From: Butyrivibrio sp.
GTDB lineage: Bacteria > Bacillota > Clostridia > Lachnospirales > Lachnospiraceae
DNA: 41,851 nt
Assembly (NCBI GenBank): GCA_024694565.1
Contig: JAILJR010000223.1
Location: 1 to 41,851, forward strand
Direction: 5' to 3'
Shown here: piece after piece, positions 1-8,074 of the stretch
How the letters are laid out: each line of letters opens with the position of its first letter
Position numbering within the stretch: position 1 is the first letter of the stretch
Notes under the pieces: model-generated
What the model saw: only the letters and a program-made list of their open reading frames with translations
What the model was told of the DNA's origin: nothing
Databases searched by the model: none
Made by a program: the position numbers and the translations under genes

Positions 1-29
1 GCCCTTAACAGCAAGAGCGGCGTTGTCAT
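1..29 (-). CDS. Start of a third phage tail ORF (partial, runs off the window)
   Basis: A reading frame opens at ATG 29-27, reads MTTPLLLLR and leaves the window. Downstream of a tail-assembly chaperone, siphophages of Firmicutes usually carry a short second chaperone ORF (the T part of a G/GT pair) whose start resembles this REMTTxLxLLR stretch, recalled from memory of the family. The same frame is open upstream across the 3' end of the chaperone gene, so it may be made by ribosomal frameshifting rather than by its own start. Only nine codons are visible, so identity is tentative. Confidence 0.35.
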
Positions 30-36
30 TTCCCGG

Positions 37-405
37 TCAGTCGCTCGAAGTTTTTTTACTCTCCACCTGCGTCTGCACATTCAGCCCCCAGAGCTCGATG
101 ATCTCCGGCAGCACCTGATAGATAGAAAATGTCCCGAACTGATCCAGCCACTCATCCGGCGTATCCGGAACGCCCTGAGGATCCGCATGCTTCGCCATGA
201 TGTAACTGATATCCTCGAACAGCTCCAGCGAAAAGGAATCCAGCGCAGAGTTTTCGGGATCGTTCTCATCAATGCTCTTCTGCAGGTCATGAAGATCCTT
301 ATAGATATCCCTGTGGAACTTGTTTCTGTATATTCTTGGAATGGCTGCCGATGCCCTGAAAGTTACATCCTTGCCCTCAATGTTCACTGTCTTTGTAAGT
401 GCCAT
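37..405 (-). CDS. Siphophage tail-assembly chaperone (G-like protein)
   Basis: This 122-residue protein starts MALTKTVNIEGKDVTFRAS and resembles the small acidic tail-assembly chaperones of Gram-positive siphophages, which bind the tape measure protein while the tail tube polymerises. The ATG at 405-403 is chosen because GGAGGAAAG lies just upstream; the frame is open further upstream but without such a site. The C-terminus is helical and acidic (LPEIIELWGLN), typical of the family. It follows the tail-tube fragment by about 55 bases, the normal order in a tail module. Near its 3' end is a run of seven A (57-51), a possible slippery site. Family assignment is by sequence character and context. 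Confidence 0.65.
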   Translation of the reverse strand: MALTKTVNIEGKDVTFRASAAIPRIYRNKFHRDIYKDLHDLQKSIDENDPENSALDSFSLELFEDISYIMAKHADPQGVPDTPDEWLDQFGTFSIYQVLPEIIELWGLNVQTQVESKKTSSD

Positions 406-459
406 TTCACTTTCCTCCAATCTAAGGTAAAGGGCAGAGCCGAAGCCCTGCCCCACACA

Positions 460-690
460 TTAACCCTGTCCCTGCTCAGTCGGTTCCGATGTTGGCGACT
501 GATAAACAGCGGAATACCAGCCGTTATAAACCGTATCATCTGTATTCGCCCCAGTCTTCACCTTCACAAACCCGTTCGGAAGCGGAGTCGCCGAAAGTTC
601 CAGCTTCTCAGTCTGGACTTCCTTGGAATCCTCATTGGTCTTGCCCTCGATCGTAGGCCTTGCAGCGGTACAGTAATACATGCAATCCTT
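460..690 (-). pseudogene. C-terminal fragment of a phage major tail (tube) protein
   Basis: About 73 residues (YYCTAARPTIEGKTNEDSKE onward) match the C-terminal pattern of siphophage major tail proteins: a TAxRPTxEGxTNE stretch, then EVQTEKLxLSATPLPNG, then NGWYSAVYQ near the end. Full-length family members are about 190-200 residues, so roughly the first 120 are missing. No ribosome binding site precedes the internal ATG at 681. Upstream DNA switches abruptly to an AraC-family coding sequence near 680-690. The gene looks truncated by recombination and is probably not expressed as a working tube protein. Confidence 0.7.
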
Positions 691-863
691 CGTGCACGAA
701 TATATTCACCGACAGTCATTCCGCACAAAGCGCCAAATATGCGCTGATAATAGGATGGTGAAAGAACAGCAACACTTGCAATATCTTCAATATCCAATTC
801 CCTCGTCAGATTCTTTTCAATGAAATCGATTGATTCCTGAATTCCTTCAATCTTTCCTTGCAT
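683..863 (-). pseudogene. N-terminal fragment of an AraC-family regulator
   Basis: The sequence from MQGKIEGIQESIDFIEKNL through GEYIRARR is the first helix-turn-helix of an AraC/XylS-type DNA-binding domain placed at the N-terminus, an arrangement seen in AraC regulators with a C-terminal GyrI-like effector domain. ATG 863-861 is preferred, with GGGAG about 8 bases upstream. After about 60 residues the homology stops and the frame runs out of register into phage tail DNA, ending at 564. The second HTH and any effector domain are missing, so this is a gene remnant. Confidence 0.75.
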
Positions 864-978
864 CTTTTTCACTCCCTTCGCTCACTGTAATGCAAGTATA
901 TCATTCCATGAAAATAAATCCCGACATTTTGTGCTTTCTTTGACCGGTATCTCTTTCATCAAATCAATATCTTATCTT

Positions 979-2766
979 TTACTTAATCATCTGAAAATGC
1001 CTCATAGCATCCTCTATAGCCTTAACCTTTTCTTCCGGACATCCCGGCTGTCTGCTATTCTCTGATTTTGGCTTATTATAATTCTCACGCTCTATAATAC
1101 CATTCAGCCTCTTTACCTGCGCAATATCTAAAGACGATACTTTGAATTCATAGTTATCCTGTACCCATACTTTAATCTTTTCGTATGTTGCCTTAGTCTC
1201 AGCACTGGTTTCATCGAGTTCATCAAGGTCAATCTTTATGCGTACATGCTCGTCTGGTTTTTGTTGGGACAGAAGAACAACCGTCTCCACATGACAGGAC
1301 CATGGGAACATATCGCATGGACGAACGGTCGCCAGCCTGTACCCGCCGTCTGCAAGAACACGTAAATCCCTGGCAAGAGTCGCACTGTCACAGCTCACAT
1401 AGACAATGCGGCCCGGAGACATTTTAAGCATTGTCTCAAGGCACTTGTCGTCACATCCTTTTCGCGGTGGATCCACGACGATCACATCAGGGTGGATGGC
1501 CTTCGAAGCTCTGTCAGCAGTCTCATAGAACCCCGGCAGCACCTCCTCAGCCTTCCCACAAAAAAACTCTGCATTTGACATACCATTAATGGCAGCATTT
1601 CTTTTTGCATCTTCGACGGCATCCGGAATTATCTCGATGCCGTAAACCTTTCCGGCTGTCCTTGCCATGGATAAAGAGATTGTTCCTATCCCGCAGTACA
1701 GATCCCAGACCGTCTCAGATCCTGTCAGATGCGCATATTTTATAGCCTGTCCATAAAGCTTTTCTGTCTGAACCGGATTTACCTGATAAAATGACAGCGG
1801 CGATATCTCAAAGGAAAGTCCGCACAGAGTATCTTCTATTGTTTCCTTACCCCAGATTGTATGGACTCTTCTCCCCATGATAACATTGGTCTTCTCATTA
1901 TTGATACTGACAGAGACAGATGTCATTCCGGTGATACCTGACAATTTCGAAATAAGAGCTCTCTGTCCCGGTATGTACTCTGCAGCCGTATCACTCAATG
2001 CTTTCTGTCTGTTCTCAGCAGCACCTGCATCTGCCGGCGTATTTCCTCTATGCCTCTTTTGCGCTTTATCGCTGTAATTGATCACAACGCAGACCATTAT
2101 CTGGCCGCTTGAAAAGCCCTTCCTTATCAGAACATGCCTGATCAGTCCATTTCCTGTAATCTCGTCATAGGGTGCAATCCCATACTCCTTCATGTGCCCA
2201 AGTATAATGTCAAGAATGTCCTTATTTTCAGAAACACCTATGAGGCAGTCATCAACCCGGATAATGCTGTGAGTCCTTCCGGCATAAAAGCCTGCAACCG
2301 GTCCACCGTTTTTGTCCCTGCCAATAGGGTACTGTGCCTTATTCCTGTACCTCCAGGGATCATCCATGCCCATAATTGGCTCCATGACTTTATCAATAAA
2401 CCCCTCGTCAAATCCTCCGAGGCGAACAAGATTGTTTTTGACTTTATTCTGTTTAAATAAAAGCTGTCTTTCATAAATCATGCTCTGTAACTGACAACCA
2501 CCGCACTGGCAGGCCTTTGGACATCTTGCCTTTTGCCTGAAGGGCGATGGATTAATGACCTCTTCAAGGTGTGCATAGGCATAGTTTTTCTTTGCCTTCA
2601 TGACCTTTGCCCTGACTCTGTCGCCAATTACCGCATCCTTAATAAAAAGAGTATAGCCCTCATACTTACCTATACCCTCTCCATCCGTTCCTATATCCGT
2701 AATATCAACTGTCAGCAGATCATCCTTCTTATATCTGCCGCTAATGTTTTCTTTTCTTTGATCCAT
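979..2766 (-). CDS. rlmD: 23S rRNA (uracil-5-)-methyltransferase, RlmD/RumA family
   Basis: The enzyme uses SAM to make 5-methyluridine in 23S rRNA. Visible parts are an N-terminal TRAM RNA-binding domain (about residues 10-70), an iron-sulfur cluster set with Cys82, Cys88, Cys91 and Cys174, a Rossmann methyltransferase fold (WDLYCGIGTISL), the motif VDPPRKGCD, and the catalytic cysteine in YVSCDSATLARDL (Cys459). At 595 residues it is longer than the usual 430-460. There is a hydrophilic insertion (about 233-262) and a C-terminal extension of about 90 residues from about 505. An AAGGGT site precedes ATG 2766, six bases after the trmL stop, so the two are probably cotranscribed. The exact target uridine (747, 1939 or both) cannot be read from sequence. 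Confidence 0.9.
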   Translation of the reverse strand: MDQRKENISGRYKKDDLLTVDITDIGTDGEGIGKYEGYTLFIKDAVIGDRVRAKVMKAKKNYAYAHLEEVINPSPFRQKARCPKACQCGGCQLQSMIYERQLLFKQNKVKNNLVRLGGFDEGFIDKVMEPIMGMDDPWRYRNKAQYPIGRDKNGGPVAGFYAGRTHSIIRVDDCLIGVSENKDILDIILGHMKEYGIAPYDEITGNGLIRHVLIRKGFSSGQIMVCVVINYSDKAQKRHRGNTPADAGAAENRQKALSDTAAEYIPGQRALISKLSGITGMTSVSVSINNEKTNVIMGRRVHTIWGKETIEDTLCGLSFEISPLSFYQVNPVQTEKLYGQAIKYAHLTGSETVWDLYCGIGTISLSMARTAGKVYGIEIIPDAVEDAKRNAAINGMSNAEFFCGKAEEVLPGFYETADRASKAIHPDVIVVDPPRKGCDDKCLETMLKMSPGRIVYVSCDSATLARDLRVLADGGYRLATVRPCDMFPWSCHVETVVLLSQQKPDEHVRIKIDLDELDETSAETKATYEKIKVWVQDNYEFKVSSLDIAQVKRLNGIIERENYNKPKSENSRQPGCPEEKVKAIEDAMRHFQMIK

Positions 2767-2772
2767 TTACCC

Positions 2773-3267
2773 TTAACTCTTCCACTTAAGTCTGTGAAGC
2801 TCACCCTGCTTTTCCAGATTCAAAAATCCGTTCTGCCGAAGAGCCTCGTAAAGCACGATGGCTACTGCATTTGAAAGATTTAATGACCTTATGTCTTCTC
2901 CCATGGGAATCCTGATACAGTATTCCTCGTTGTCAACCAAAATCTCCTCCGGTATCCCCGCACTCTCTTTTCCAAACATGATAAAGTCATCCGGCAAAAA
3001 CGAAGCCTCGCAGTAGGTGCGCTTTGCCTTGGTGGTGGCGTACCATATCCTTGCCCCGTTGTTTTTTTCTTTAAAATCCTCAAAGTCAATGTATCTGGTC
3101 ACATTGAGCTTATCCCAGTAATCCATCCCGGAGCGCTTTATCTCTTTTTCATTGAGCCTGAACCCCAAAGGTTCTATAAGGTGAAGACCTGTACCTGTGG
3201 CAACGCAGGTTCTTCCGATATTTCCCGTATTCTGCGGTATTTCCGGCTGATGAAGTATTATATGCAA
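2773..3267 (-). CDS. trmL: tRNA (cytidine/uridine-34 2'-O)-methyltransferase TrmL
   Basis: This 164-residue protein has the full length and pattern of TrmL, a minimal SpoU/SPOUT methyltransferase that methylates the wobble ribose of certain tRNAs. Motifs include PEIPQNTGNIGRTC near the N-terminus, FGKESAGIPEEIL in the middle, and IPMGEDIRSLNLSNAVAIVLYEALRQ, which forms the C-terminal trefoil knot and SAM site. Translation probably starts at TTG 3267-3265, with GAAGGAA about 7 bases upstream; no ATG lies at this position. It is 56 bases downstream of the histidine kinase and six upstream of rlmD, placing two RNA methyltransferases at the end of the mutS2 operon. Confidence 0.92.
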   Translation of the reverse strand: MHIILHQPEIPQNTGNIGRTCVATGTGLHLIEPLGFRLNEKEIKRSGMDYWDKLNVTRYIDFEDFKEKNNGARIWYATTKAKRTYCEASFLPDDFIMFGKESAGIPEEILVDNEEYCIRIPMGEDIRSLNLSNAVAIVLYEALRQNGFLNLEKQGELHRLKWKS

Positions 3268-3294
3268 AATGTTTTTCCTTCTTTCACGACAGGC

Positions 3295-3311
3295 TCCCTG
3301 CAGAGCAGGGA
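3295..3311 (-). other. Small hairpin between kinase gene and trmL
   Basis: TCCCTGC (3295-3301) and GCAGGGA (3305-3311) form a 7-bp stem with a 3-base loop in the 56-base gap between the kinase stop and the trmL start. No T-run follows on the minus strand, so it is not an intrinsic terminator. It could stabilise or mark a processing point in the polycistronic RNA. Confidence 0.35.
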
Positions 3312-3323
3312 ACGTTCACTGTC

Positions 3324-4757
3324 TTATTCGTCCTCCGCATCCATGGCTGCTGCCTTTGGAAGCGAGAAGATAAACTCTGTTCCGACCCCCTGAGTACTTA
3401 TTACATTTATGTTTTCCTCATGAGCCTTGATAATCTCTTTTACAATGGCAAGTCCAAGACCTGTTCCCTTTTTGTCCTTTCCCCTGGACAGATCCGACTT
3501 GTAGAATCTGTCGAAGATCAGCTTCTGGTCCTCGTTGGGGATTCCGATCCCACTGTCCTTGACTGAAACAAATACCTTGCTGTGCTTCTCAGTAGTCTCA
3601 ATCTTGATGGAGGAATCGTGATGGCTGAACTTTATGGCGTTGTCGATCAGGTTGTAGAGCACCTGCTGGATCTTGGAAACATCTGCATTCACCAGCATCG
3701 TGTCATCAGTTAGTATCAGCTCTATTGCTATTCTCTTTTCGCGGCAGGTTCCCTCAAAGGAAGCTGCAACGTTTCTGATCACCTGATTGATGTCGAAATC
3801 ACTCTTATCAAGAAGCATTCCCCTTGTATTCAGATTGTTAAGGGTCAGCATCTCGTTGGTGAGCTTGGTCAGTCTGTCAGTCTCATTGATGACTATTCCA
3901 AGATATCTGTCGTACATATCGAGCGGAATAGTCCCATCCTGCATTGCCACCAGATATCCCCTGATGGATGTCAGCGGCGATCTGAAATCATGTGACACAT
4001 TTGCAATAAACTTCTTCTGGTCGTCCTCCTGCCTCGCAATCTCTCCTGCCATATACGACAGCGACGCCGACAGATATCCCATCTCATCCTCTGACTCTAC
4101 AGAAAACTCATATCCCATATTACCGGCCGCATACTGCTCTGTTGCCGTCGTAATCTTCCTGAGCGGCACATACACGAGCTCCGTGAAAAAAATCAGGATA
4201 ATGAGCGAGAGTAAAAAGAGCACTATCAGCATCAGATAGGATATGTTCAGGAACGTATTGGTCTTTGCTTCAATTCCCGTGATCGGAGTGTGGATAACGA
4301 CGTAGGCCTGCACCTTATAGTTTGCGGTTATAGGTGCAAAGACGCTCAGCATCTCCTGGTTAAAGGAACCCCAGAAGGTTCCCGTGGTGTAATAGGAGCT
4401 TCCTGTTACTGTCGGATCAAACCCTGTGATCACTATCTCCTCAACCGGATCAAGAACCCTCGACGAATCCAGAACCAGTCTTCCCGACGGGTTTACGATC
4501 CATATGGGCGACCCCTCCATGTACATTGAAAGAGATGACAGCTCACTGTGGACTGCATCCAGACTCGTCTCTGAGTTATACAGATCTGCTGCATAGGTGT
4601 TTGCAATCCTTGTTGCCATCTGATACATGCTGTCTGCCTTATCTCTTTTTAACCTCTCGTATGTCATGCCATACACGAAGGTGGCTACAACGACAAAACC
4701 AAATATTCCGAAAAGAAGATATGCAAGCAGAAATTTAATATATAAAGTCCGCTTCAT
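3324..4757 (-). CDS. Sensor histidine kinase, HAMP/HisKA/HATPase type
   Basis: A 477-residue transmembrane kinase. TM1 lies at about 9-30, an extracellular sensor region at about 31-168 and TM2 at about 172-192. A HAMP linker follows (about 195-248), then the HisKA dimerisation helix with phospho-acceptor His256 in NVSHDFRSPLTSIRGYL. The HATPase domain shows the N box (NLIDNAIKFS), G1 (DSGIGIPNED) and G2 (GTGLGLAIVKEI) motifs. Its ATG follows the response-regulator stop with no gap (TAAATG), so the two are coupled and form a cognate pair. The signal sensed cannot be told from the sequence. The extracellular part resembles the PAS-like sensor folds of PhoR/WalK kinases only in size. Confidence 0.93.
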   Translation of the reverse strand: MKRTLYIKFLLAYLLFGIFGFVVVATFVYGMTYERLKRDKADSMYQMATRIANTYAADLYNSETSLDAVHSELSSLSMYMEGSPIWIVNPSGRLVLDSSRVLDPVEEIVITGFDPTVTGSSYYTTGTFWGSFNQEMLSVFAPITANYKVQAYVVIHTPITGIEAKTNTFLNISYLMLIVLFLLSLIILIFFTELVYVPLRKITTATEQYAAGNMGYEFSVESEDEMGYLSASLSYMAGEIARQEDDQKKFIANVSHDFRSPLTSIRGYLVAMQDGTIPLDMYDRYLGIVINETDRLTKLTNEMLTLNNLNTRGMLLDKSDFDINQVIRNVAASFEGTCREKRIAIELILTDDTMLVNADVSKIQQVLYNLIDNAIKFSHHDSSIKIETTEKHSKVFVSVKDSGIGIPNEDQKLIFDRFYKSDLSRGKDKKGTGLGLAIVKEIIKAHEENINVISTQGVGTEFIFSLPKAAAMDAEDE

Positions 4758-5459
4758 TTACTGCTGTACCTCAAACTTATAGCCAATTCCCCAGATTGTT
4801 GCAAGACGCCATTTATCATGGTCGCTCAGCTTCTCCCGAAGCCTCTTTATGTGCACATCGACGGTTCTTGTATCACCTATATACTCGTAGCCCCAGATCT
4901 GATCAAGGAGCTGTTCCCTTGTAAATACATGATTGGGAGAAGCTGCAAGGAAGTACAAAAGCTCCAGCTCCTTTGGCGGCATGTCGACTCTCTCGCCCAT
5001 ATAGGTCACTGAGTAATTGGTCATATTTATCTCAAGGTCTGGATATCTGACCACCTTGTCATCAGACTCCTGAACCTCCTGTACCTGAGGCTTGTACCTT
5101 CTTAGCACTGCCTTGACTCTTGCAACCAGCTCTTTTGAGTCAAAGGGCTTTTCCATGTAGTCATCGGCCCCCATCTCAAGTCCGAGTACCTTGTCAAAGA
5201 CTTCTCCCTTTGCAGAGAGCATTATTATCGGAACCTGTGATTTTGTCCTTATCTCCCTGCATACCTGATACCCGTCAATACCGGGAAGCATAAGATCTAA
5301 AAGGACGAGATTAGGAGCAAAGCTGTCAAAGGTGTTGATAGCAGATTCCCCGTCATTACATATCCTCGTCTCGAAGCACTCTTTGATCAGATAAAGAGAA
5401 ATAAGCTCCGCAATATTGTTGTCATCATCTACAATTAATATCTTCTGTTTGTTAACCAT
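4758..5459 (-). CDS. OmpR/PhoB-family response regulator
   Basis: This 233-residue regulator has a receiver domain with acidic pocket DDD (residues 11-13), phospho-acceptor Asp55 (VLLDLMLPGIDG) and conserved Lys104 (YMEKPF). A linker leads to a winged-helix DNA-binding domain, with the recognition segment in FTREQLLDQIWGYEYIGDTRTVDVHIKRLREKL. It sits 11 bases downstream of mutS2 and directly abuts the histidine kinase. The pair is therefore probably transcribed from the mutS2 promoter, possibly with an internal one. Target genes are unknown. It resembles the PhoB/WalR subfamily, but a specific orthologue cannot be assigned. Confidence 0.94.
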   Translation of the reverse strand: MVNKQKILIVDDDNNIAELISLYLIKECFETRICNDGESAINTFDSFAPNLVLLDLMLPGIDGYQVCREIRTKSQVPIIMLSAKGEVFDKVLGLEMGADDYMEKPFDSKELVARVKAVLRRYKPQVQEVQESDDKVVRYPDLEINMTNYSVTYMGERVDMPPKELELLYFLAASPNHVFTREQLLDQIWGYEYIGDTRTVDVHIKRLREKLSDHDKWRLATIWGIGYKFEVQQ

Positions 5460-5470
5460 TTTTCCCCCTG

Positions 5471-7864
5471 TTACTTTATGAAGGTAACTATTGTAACTCC
5501 TGCGTCACCCTCTCCGAATTCACCAAGCTTATAGGATTTGACATAAGGTACACTCTTTAGGTGCGCATGCACAGCCTGCCTGAGTATACCTGCGCCTTTT
5601 CCGTGAACAACCCGCACACTTCCAAGGTGCGACATATATGCATCGTCAAGATATTTGTCCAGCGCTGCTATGGCATCGTCCGAATTTTTACCTATCAGAT
5701 TTATTTCTGTCTTAATGTTTGCAGCCCTTGAAAGATCCATACCGGATTTACCCGATGATCTTCCGTAGAACTTCTTCATGGCCTCTTTTCCGTCCTCATC
5801 CTTCACAAGCACAAGATCCCTGATATTGGCCTTTGTCTTCATGATGCCGCACTGGATAAAGAGATTGCCCTCCCTGTCCGGCTTTGAACTTATGGTTCCT
5901 TTTAGCCCCATTGATACAATCTTTACGCTCTCGCCGAGTTTCAGCTCAGACTCCTTAAGTATCTTGTGTGACTGAACCTGCTTTTCCTTCTTAACAGCTA
6001 TTGCCTTATTCTTGTCAGATAGCTTTTGTGAAAGACCTGTCCTTGTCCTTTCAAGATCCTGCATGCTTGCTCCGGGACCTGCCTTTCTGAAGACCTTTAT
6101 GGTCTCATCTGCAACATCCTTTGCCTCCTGAAGAATATCCCTTGCCTCTTCGTTAGCCTTCCTGATTATCTCATCTCTCTGCCTATCCAGCTTGTCGGTT
6201 TTCTGGGTAAGCTGCTGCCGCAATTGCTGAACCTCTTTCTTGTACTGCTCTATCTCAAGACGCTCCTTCTCAATTGTCTTTCTGCTCATCTCAAGATCTG
6301 CAATAAGGTCCTCAAATCTTTTGTCATCGCCGCTAATCTGTTCCTTTGCTGCTTCAATTATCTCATCTGACAGCCCCAGCTTTGAGGAGATGGCAAAGGC
6401 ATTGCTCTTTCCCGGAAGCCCGATAAGGAGCCTGTAGGTTGGCCGCAGCGATTCCACATCAAACTCACAGCTGGCATTCTGCACACCCCTGGTATTCAGG
6501 GCATAGACCTTGATCTCGCTGTAGTGGGTGGTGGCCAGCGTCCTTATTCCCCGGCCGTGAAGCTCATTCAAAATCGAGATTGCCAGAGCTGCTCCCTCTG
6601 TCGGATCGGTTCCGGCACCAAGCTCGTCGAACAGGCACAGAGAATTCTCATTGGCATCCCTGAGTATTGATACCGTATTCGTCATATGCGATGAAAAAGT
6701 GGAGAGTGACTGTTCAATACTCTGCTCATCACCAATGTCCGCATAAACCTCGTCGAATACGGAAAGCTCCGACCTGTCCCCCGCTGGAATGGCAAGTCCT
6801 GCCTGTCCCATGAGTGTCAAAAGGCCTACCGTCTTTAGCGTGACCGTCTTTCCGCCGGTGTTTGGTCCCGTGATTATCAGCATGTCAAAGTCCCTTCCGC
6901 AATATACGTCAATTGGGACAACCTTGTCTTTTGCAATGAGCGGGTGTCTGCCCTTTTTGATGTCAAAGAAGTGATGCTCATTAAATACCGGAGTCATTCC
7001 CCCGATGTCAAGGGCATAATGAGCCTTTGCAAAGACAAAATCCAGCTCAGTCATTATCTCGCTGTTATACCTGATGGCATCCACATGCTCACCCACTGAA
7101 AGGGAGAGTTCTGCAAGAATCTTTTCTATCTCAGCGTTCTCCTGAAGGCTCATCTCCCTGAGCTTATTGTTAAGCTCTACTATTGCCGCAGGCTCTATGA
7201 AAAGAGTTGAGCCCGAGGATGACTGATCGTGGACAATGCCGTTTATCTGCGATTTGTACTCAGCCTTTACCGGAATACAGTAGCGGTCTCCCCTCATTGT
7301 AACAACCGCATCCTGAAGGTAGGTGCGAAGACTCCCGTTTATCATCCTTAGGAGCTGTTCATGAATACGGTCGTTTGTCAGCATTATGCCACGTCTTATA
7401 TGGCGAAGTCCTGGACTGGCGTCAGAACTCATCTCGTCCTCTGAGACGATGCACCGCCGGATCTGCGCGCTAACAAAAGTAAGCGGCTCCAGCATTTTAA
7501 AGGACTCGGAAAGGCTGTCAGGGGCATCCTCATCCCTTTGGCTTTTCCCATAATTTTTAACCCTGTTCACATTGTCAAGAAAAGACGCAATCTGCAGCAG
7601 AGCCTTCATATCAAGAGAGCTTCCTATTTTGAGTGCCTTCAAAATCCCGGAGAAATCACGGTTGTCTCCAAAGCTTACCGAGCCCTTTTTAAAGACCCTT
7701 GCGATCGCATCCCCGGTCTTTTTCTGATCAGACCTTATCTGCCTGATATCTGAGGAAGGTCTCAGCGAAAGACATAGCTTTCTTCCGGGCTCGGATGAAG
7801 CAAATTCCGAAAGCTTTTCAATTATTTTGTCGTACTCAAGTACGTGAAGTGCTTTATCATTCAT
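5471..7864 (-). CDS. mutS2: MutS2 family ATPase/Smr endonuclease
   Basis: MutS2 proteins act on recombination intermediates and, in Bacillus, rescue collided ribosomes. The 797-residue length is normal. Motifs are the clamp/lever region (residues 1-300), Walker A GPNTGGKT (333-340), Walker B LFDELGAGTDP (411-421), a long charged coiled coil (about 515-600) and a C-terminal Smr domain (about 721-797) with HGKGAGILR. The Smr start reads INLIG where LDLRG is typical, so two commonly conserved residues (Asp, Arg) are changed. No mismatch-recognition domain I is present, as expected for MutS2. The gene heads a probable operon with the two-component pair and two RNA methyltransferases, and a good promoter lies about 75 bases upstream. 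Confidence 0.95.
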   Translation of the reverse strand: MNDKALHVLEYDKIIEKLSEFASSEPGRKLCLSLRPSSDIRQIRSDQKKTGDAIARVFKKGSVSFGDNRDFSGILKALKIGSSLDMKALLQIASFLDNVNRVKNYGKSQRDEDAPDSLSESFKMLEPLTFVSAQIRRCIVSEDEMSSDASPGLRHIRRGIMLTNDRIHEQLLRMINGSLRTYLQDAVVTMRGDRYCIPVKAEYKSQINGIVHDQSSSGSTLFIEPAAIVELNNKLREMSLQENAEIEKILAELSLSVGEHVDAIRYNSEIMTELDFVFAKAHYALDIGGMTPVFNEHHFFDIKKGRHPLIAKDKVVPIDVYCGRDFDMLIITGPNTGGKTVTLKTVGLLTLMGQAGLAIPAGDRSELSVFDEVYADIGDEQSIEQSLSTFSSHMTNTVSILRDANENSLCLFDELGAGTDPTEGAALAISILNELHGRGIRTLATTHYSEIKVYALNTRGVQNASCEFDVESLRPTYRLLIGLPGKSNAFAISSKLGLSDEIIEAAKEQISGDDKRFEDLIADLEMSRKTIEKERLEIEQYKKEVQQLRQQLTQKTDKLDRQRDEIIRKANEEARDILQEAKDVADETIKVFRKAGPGASMQDLERTRTGLSQKLSDKNKAIAVKKEKQVQSHKILKESELKLGESVKIVSMGLKGTISSKPDREGNLFIQCGIMKTKANIRDLVLVKDEDGKEAMKKFYGRSSGKSGMDLSRAANIKTEINLIGKNSDDAIAALDKYLDDAYMSHLGSVRVVHGKGAGILRQAVHAHLKSVPYVKSYKLGEFGEGDAGVTIVTFIK

Positions 7865-7937
7865 AGTCGTTATTTTTCCTTATCACACAGGATACCGAAT
7901 TACTAAAGAAGACCGGCATCAGTAAAGGGGCCCTCCT

Positions 7938-7966
7938 ATAATATATGGAAAGTCATAATAATCCAA
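7938..7966 (-). promoter_or_regulatory. Sigma-A-type promoter for mutS2
   Basis: On the minus strand TTGGAT (7966-7961), a 17-base spacer and TATTAT (7943-7938) form a near-consensus promoter about 75 bases upstream of the mutS2 ATG. It lies back to back with a plus-strand promoter for the HtrA-like gene. Confidence 0.6.
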
Positions 7967-7992
7967 GATACAGTTTATCATTTTGTACCTAT

Positions 7993-8021
7993 TTGTCTAT
8001 ACCTGCGTATTACGATATAAT
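7993..8021 (+). promoter_or_regulatory. Sigma-A-type promoter for the HtrA-like gene
   Basis: TTGTCT (7993-7998), a 17-base spacer and a perfect TATAAT (8016-8021) precede the HtrA-like ATG by about 55 bases. The spacing places the start of transcription near 8028. Confidence 0.65.
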
Positions 8022-8074
8022 GTTACGTAAAGTTTTTTGTTACATTTCAGTTTTCAGGAAGGACAAATAATACC

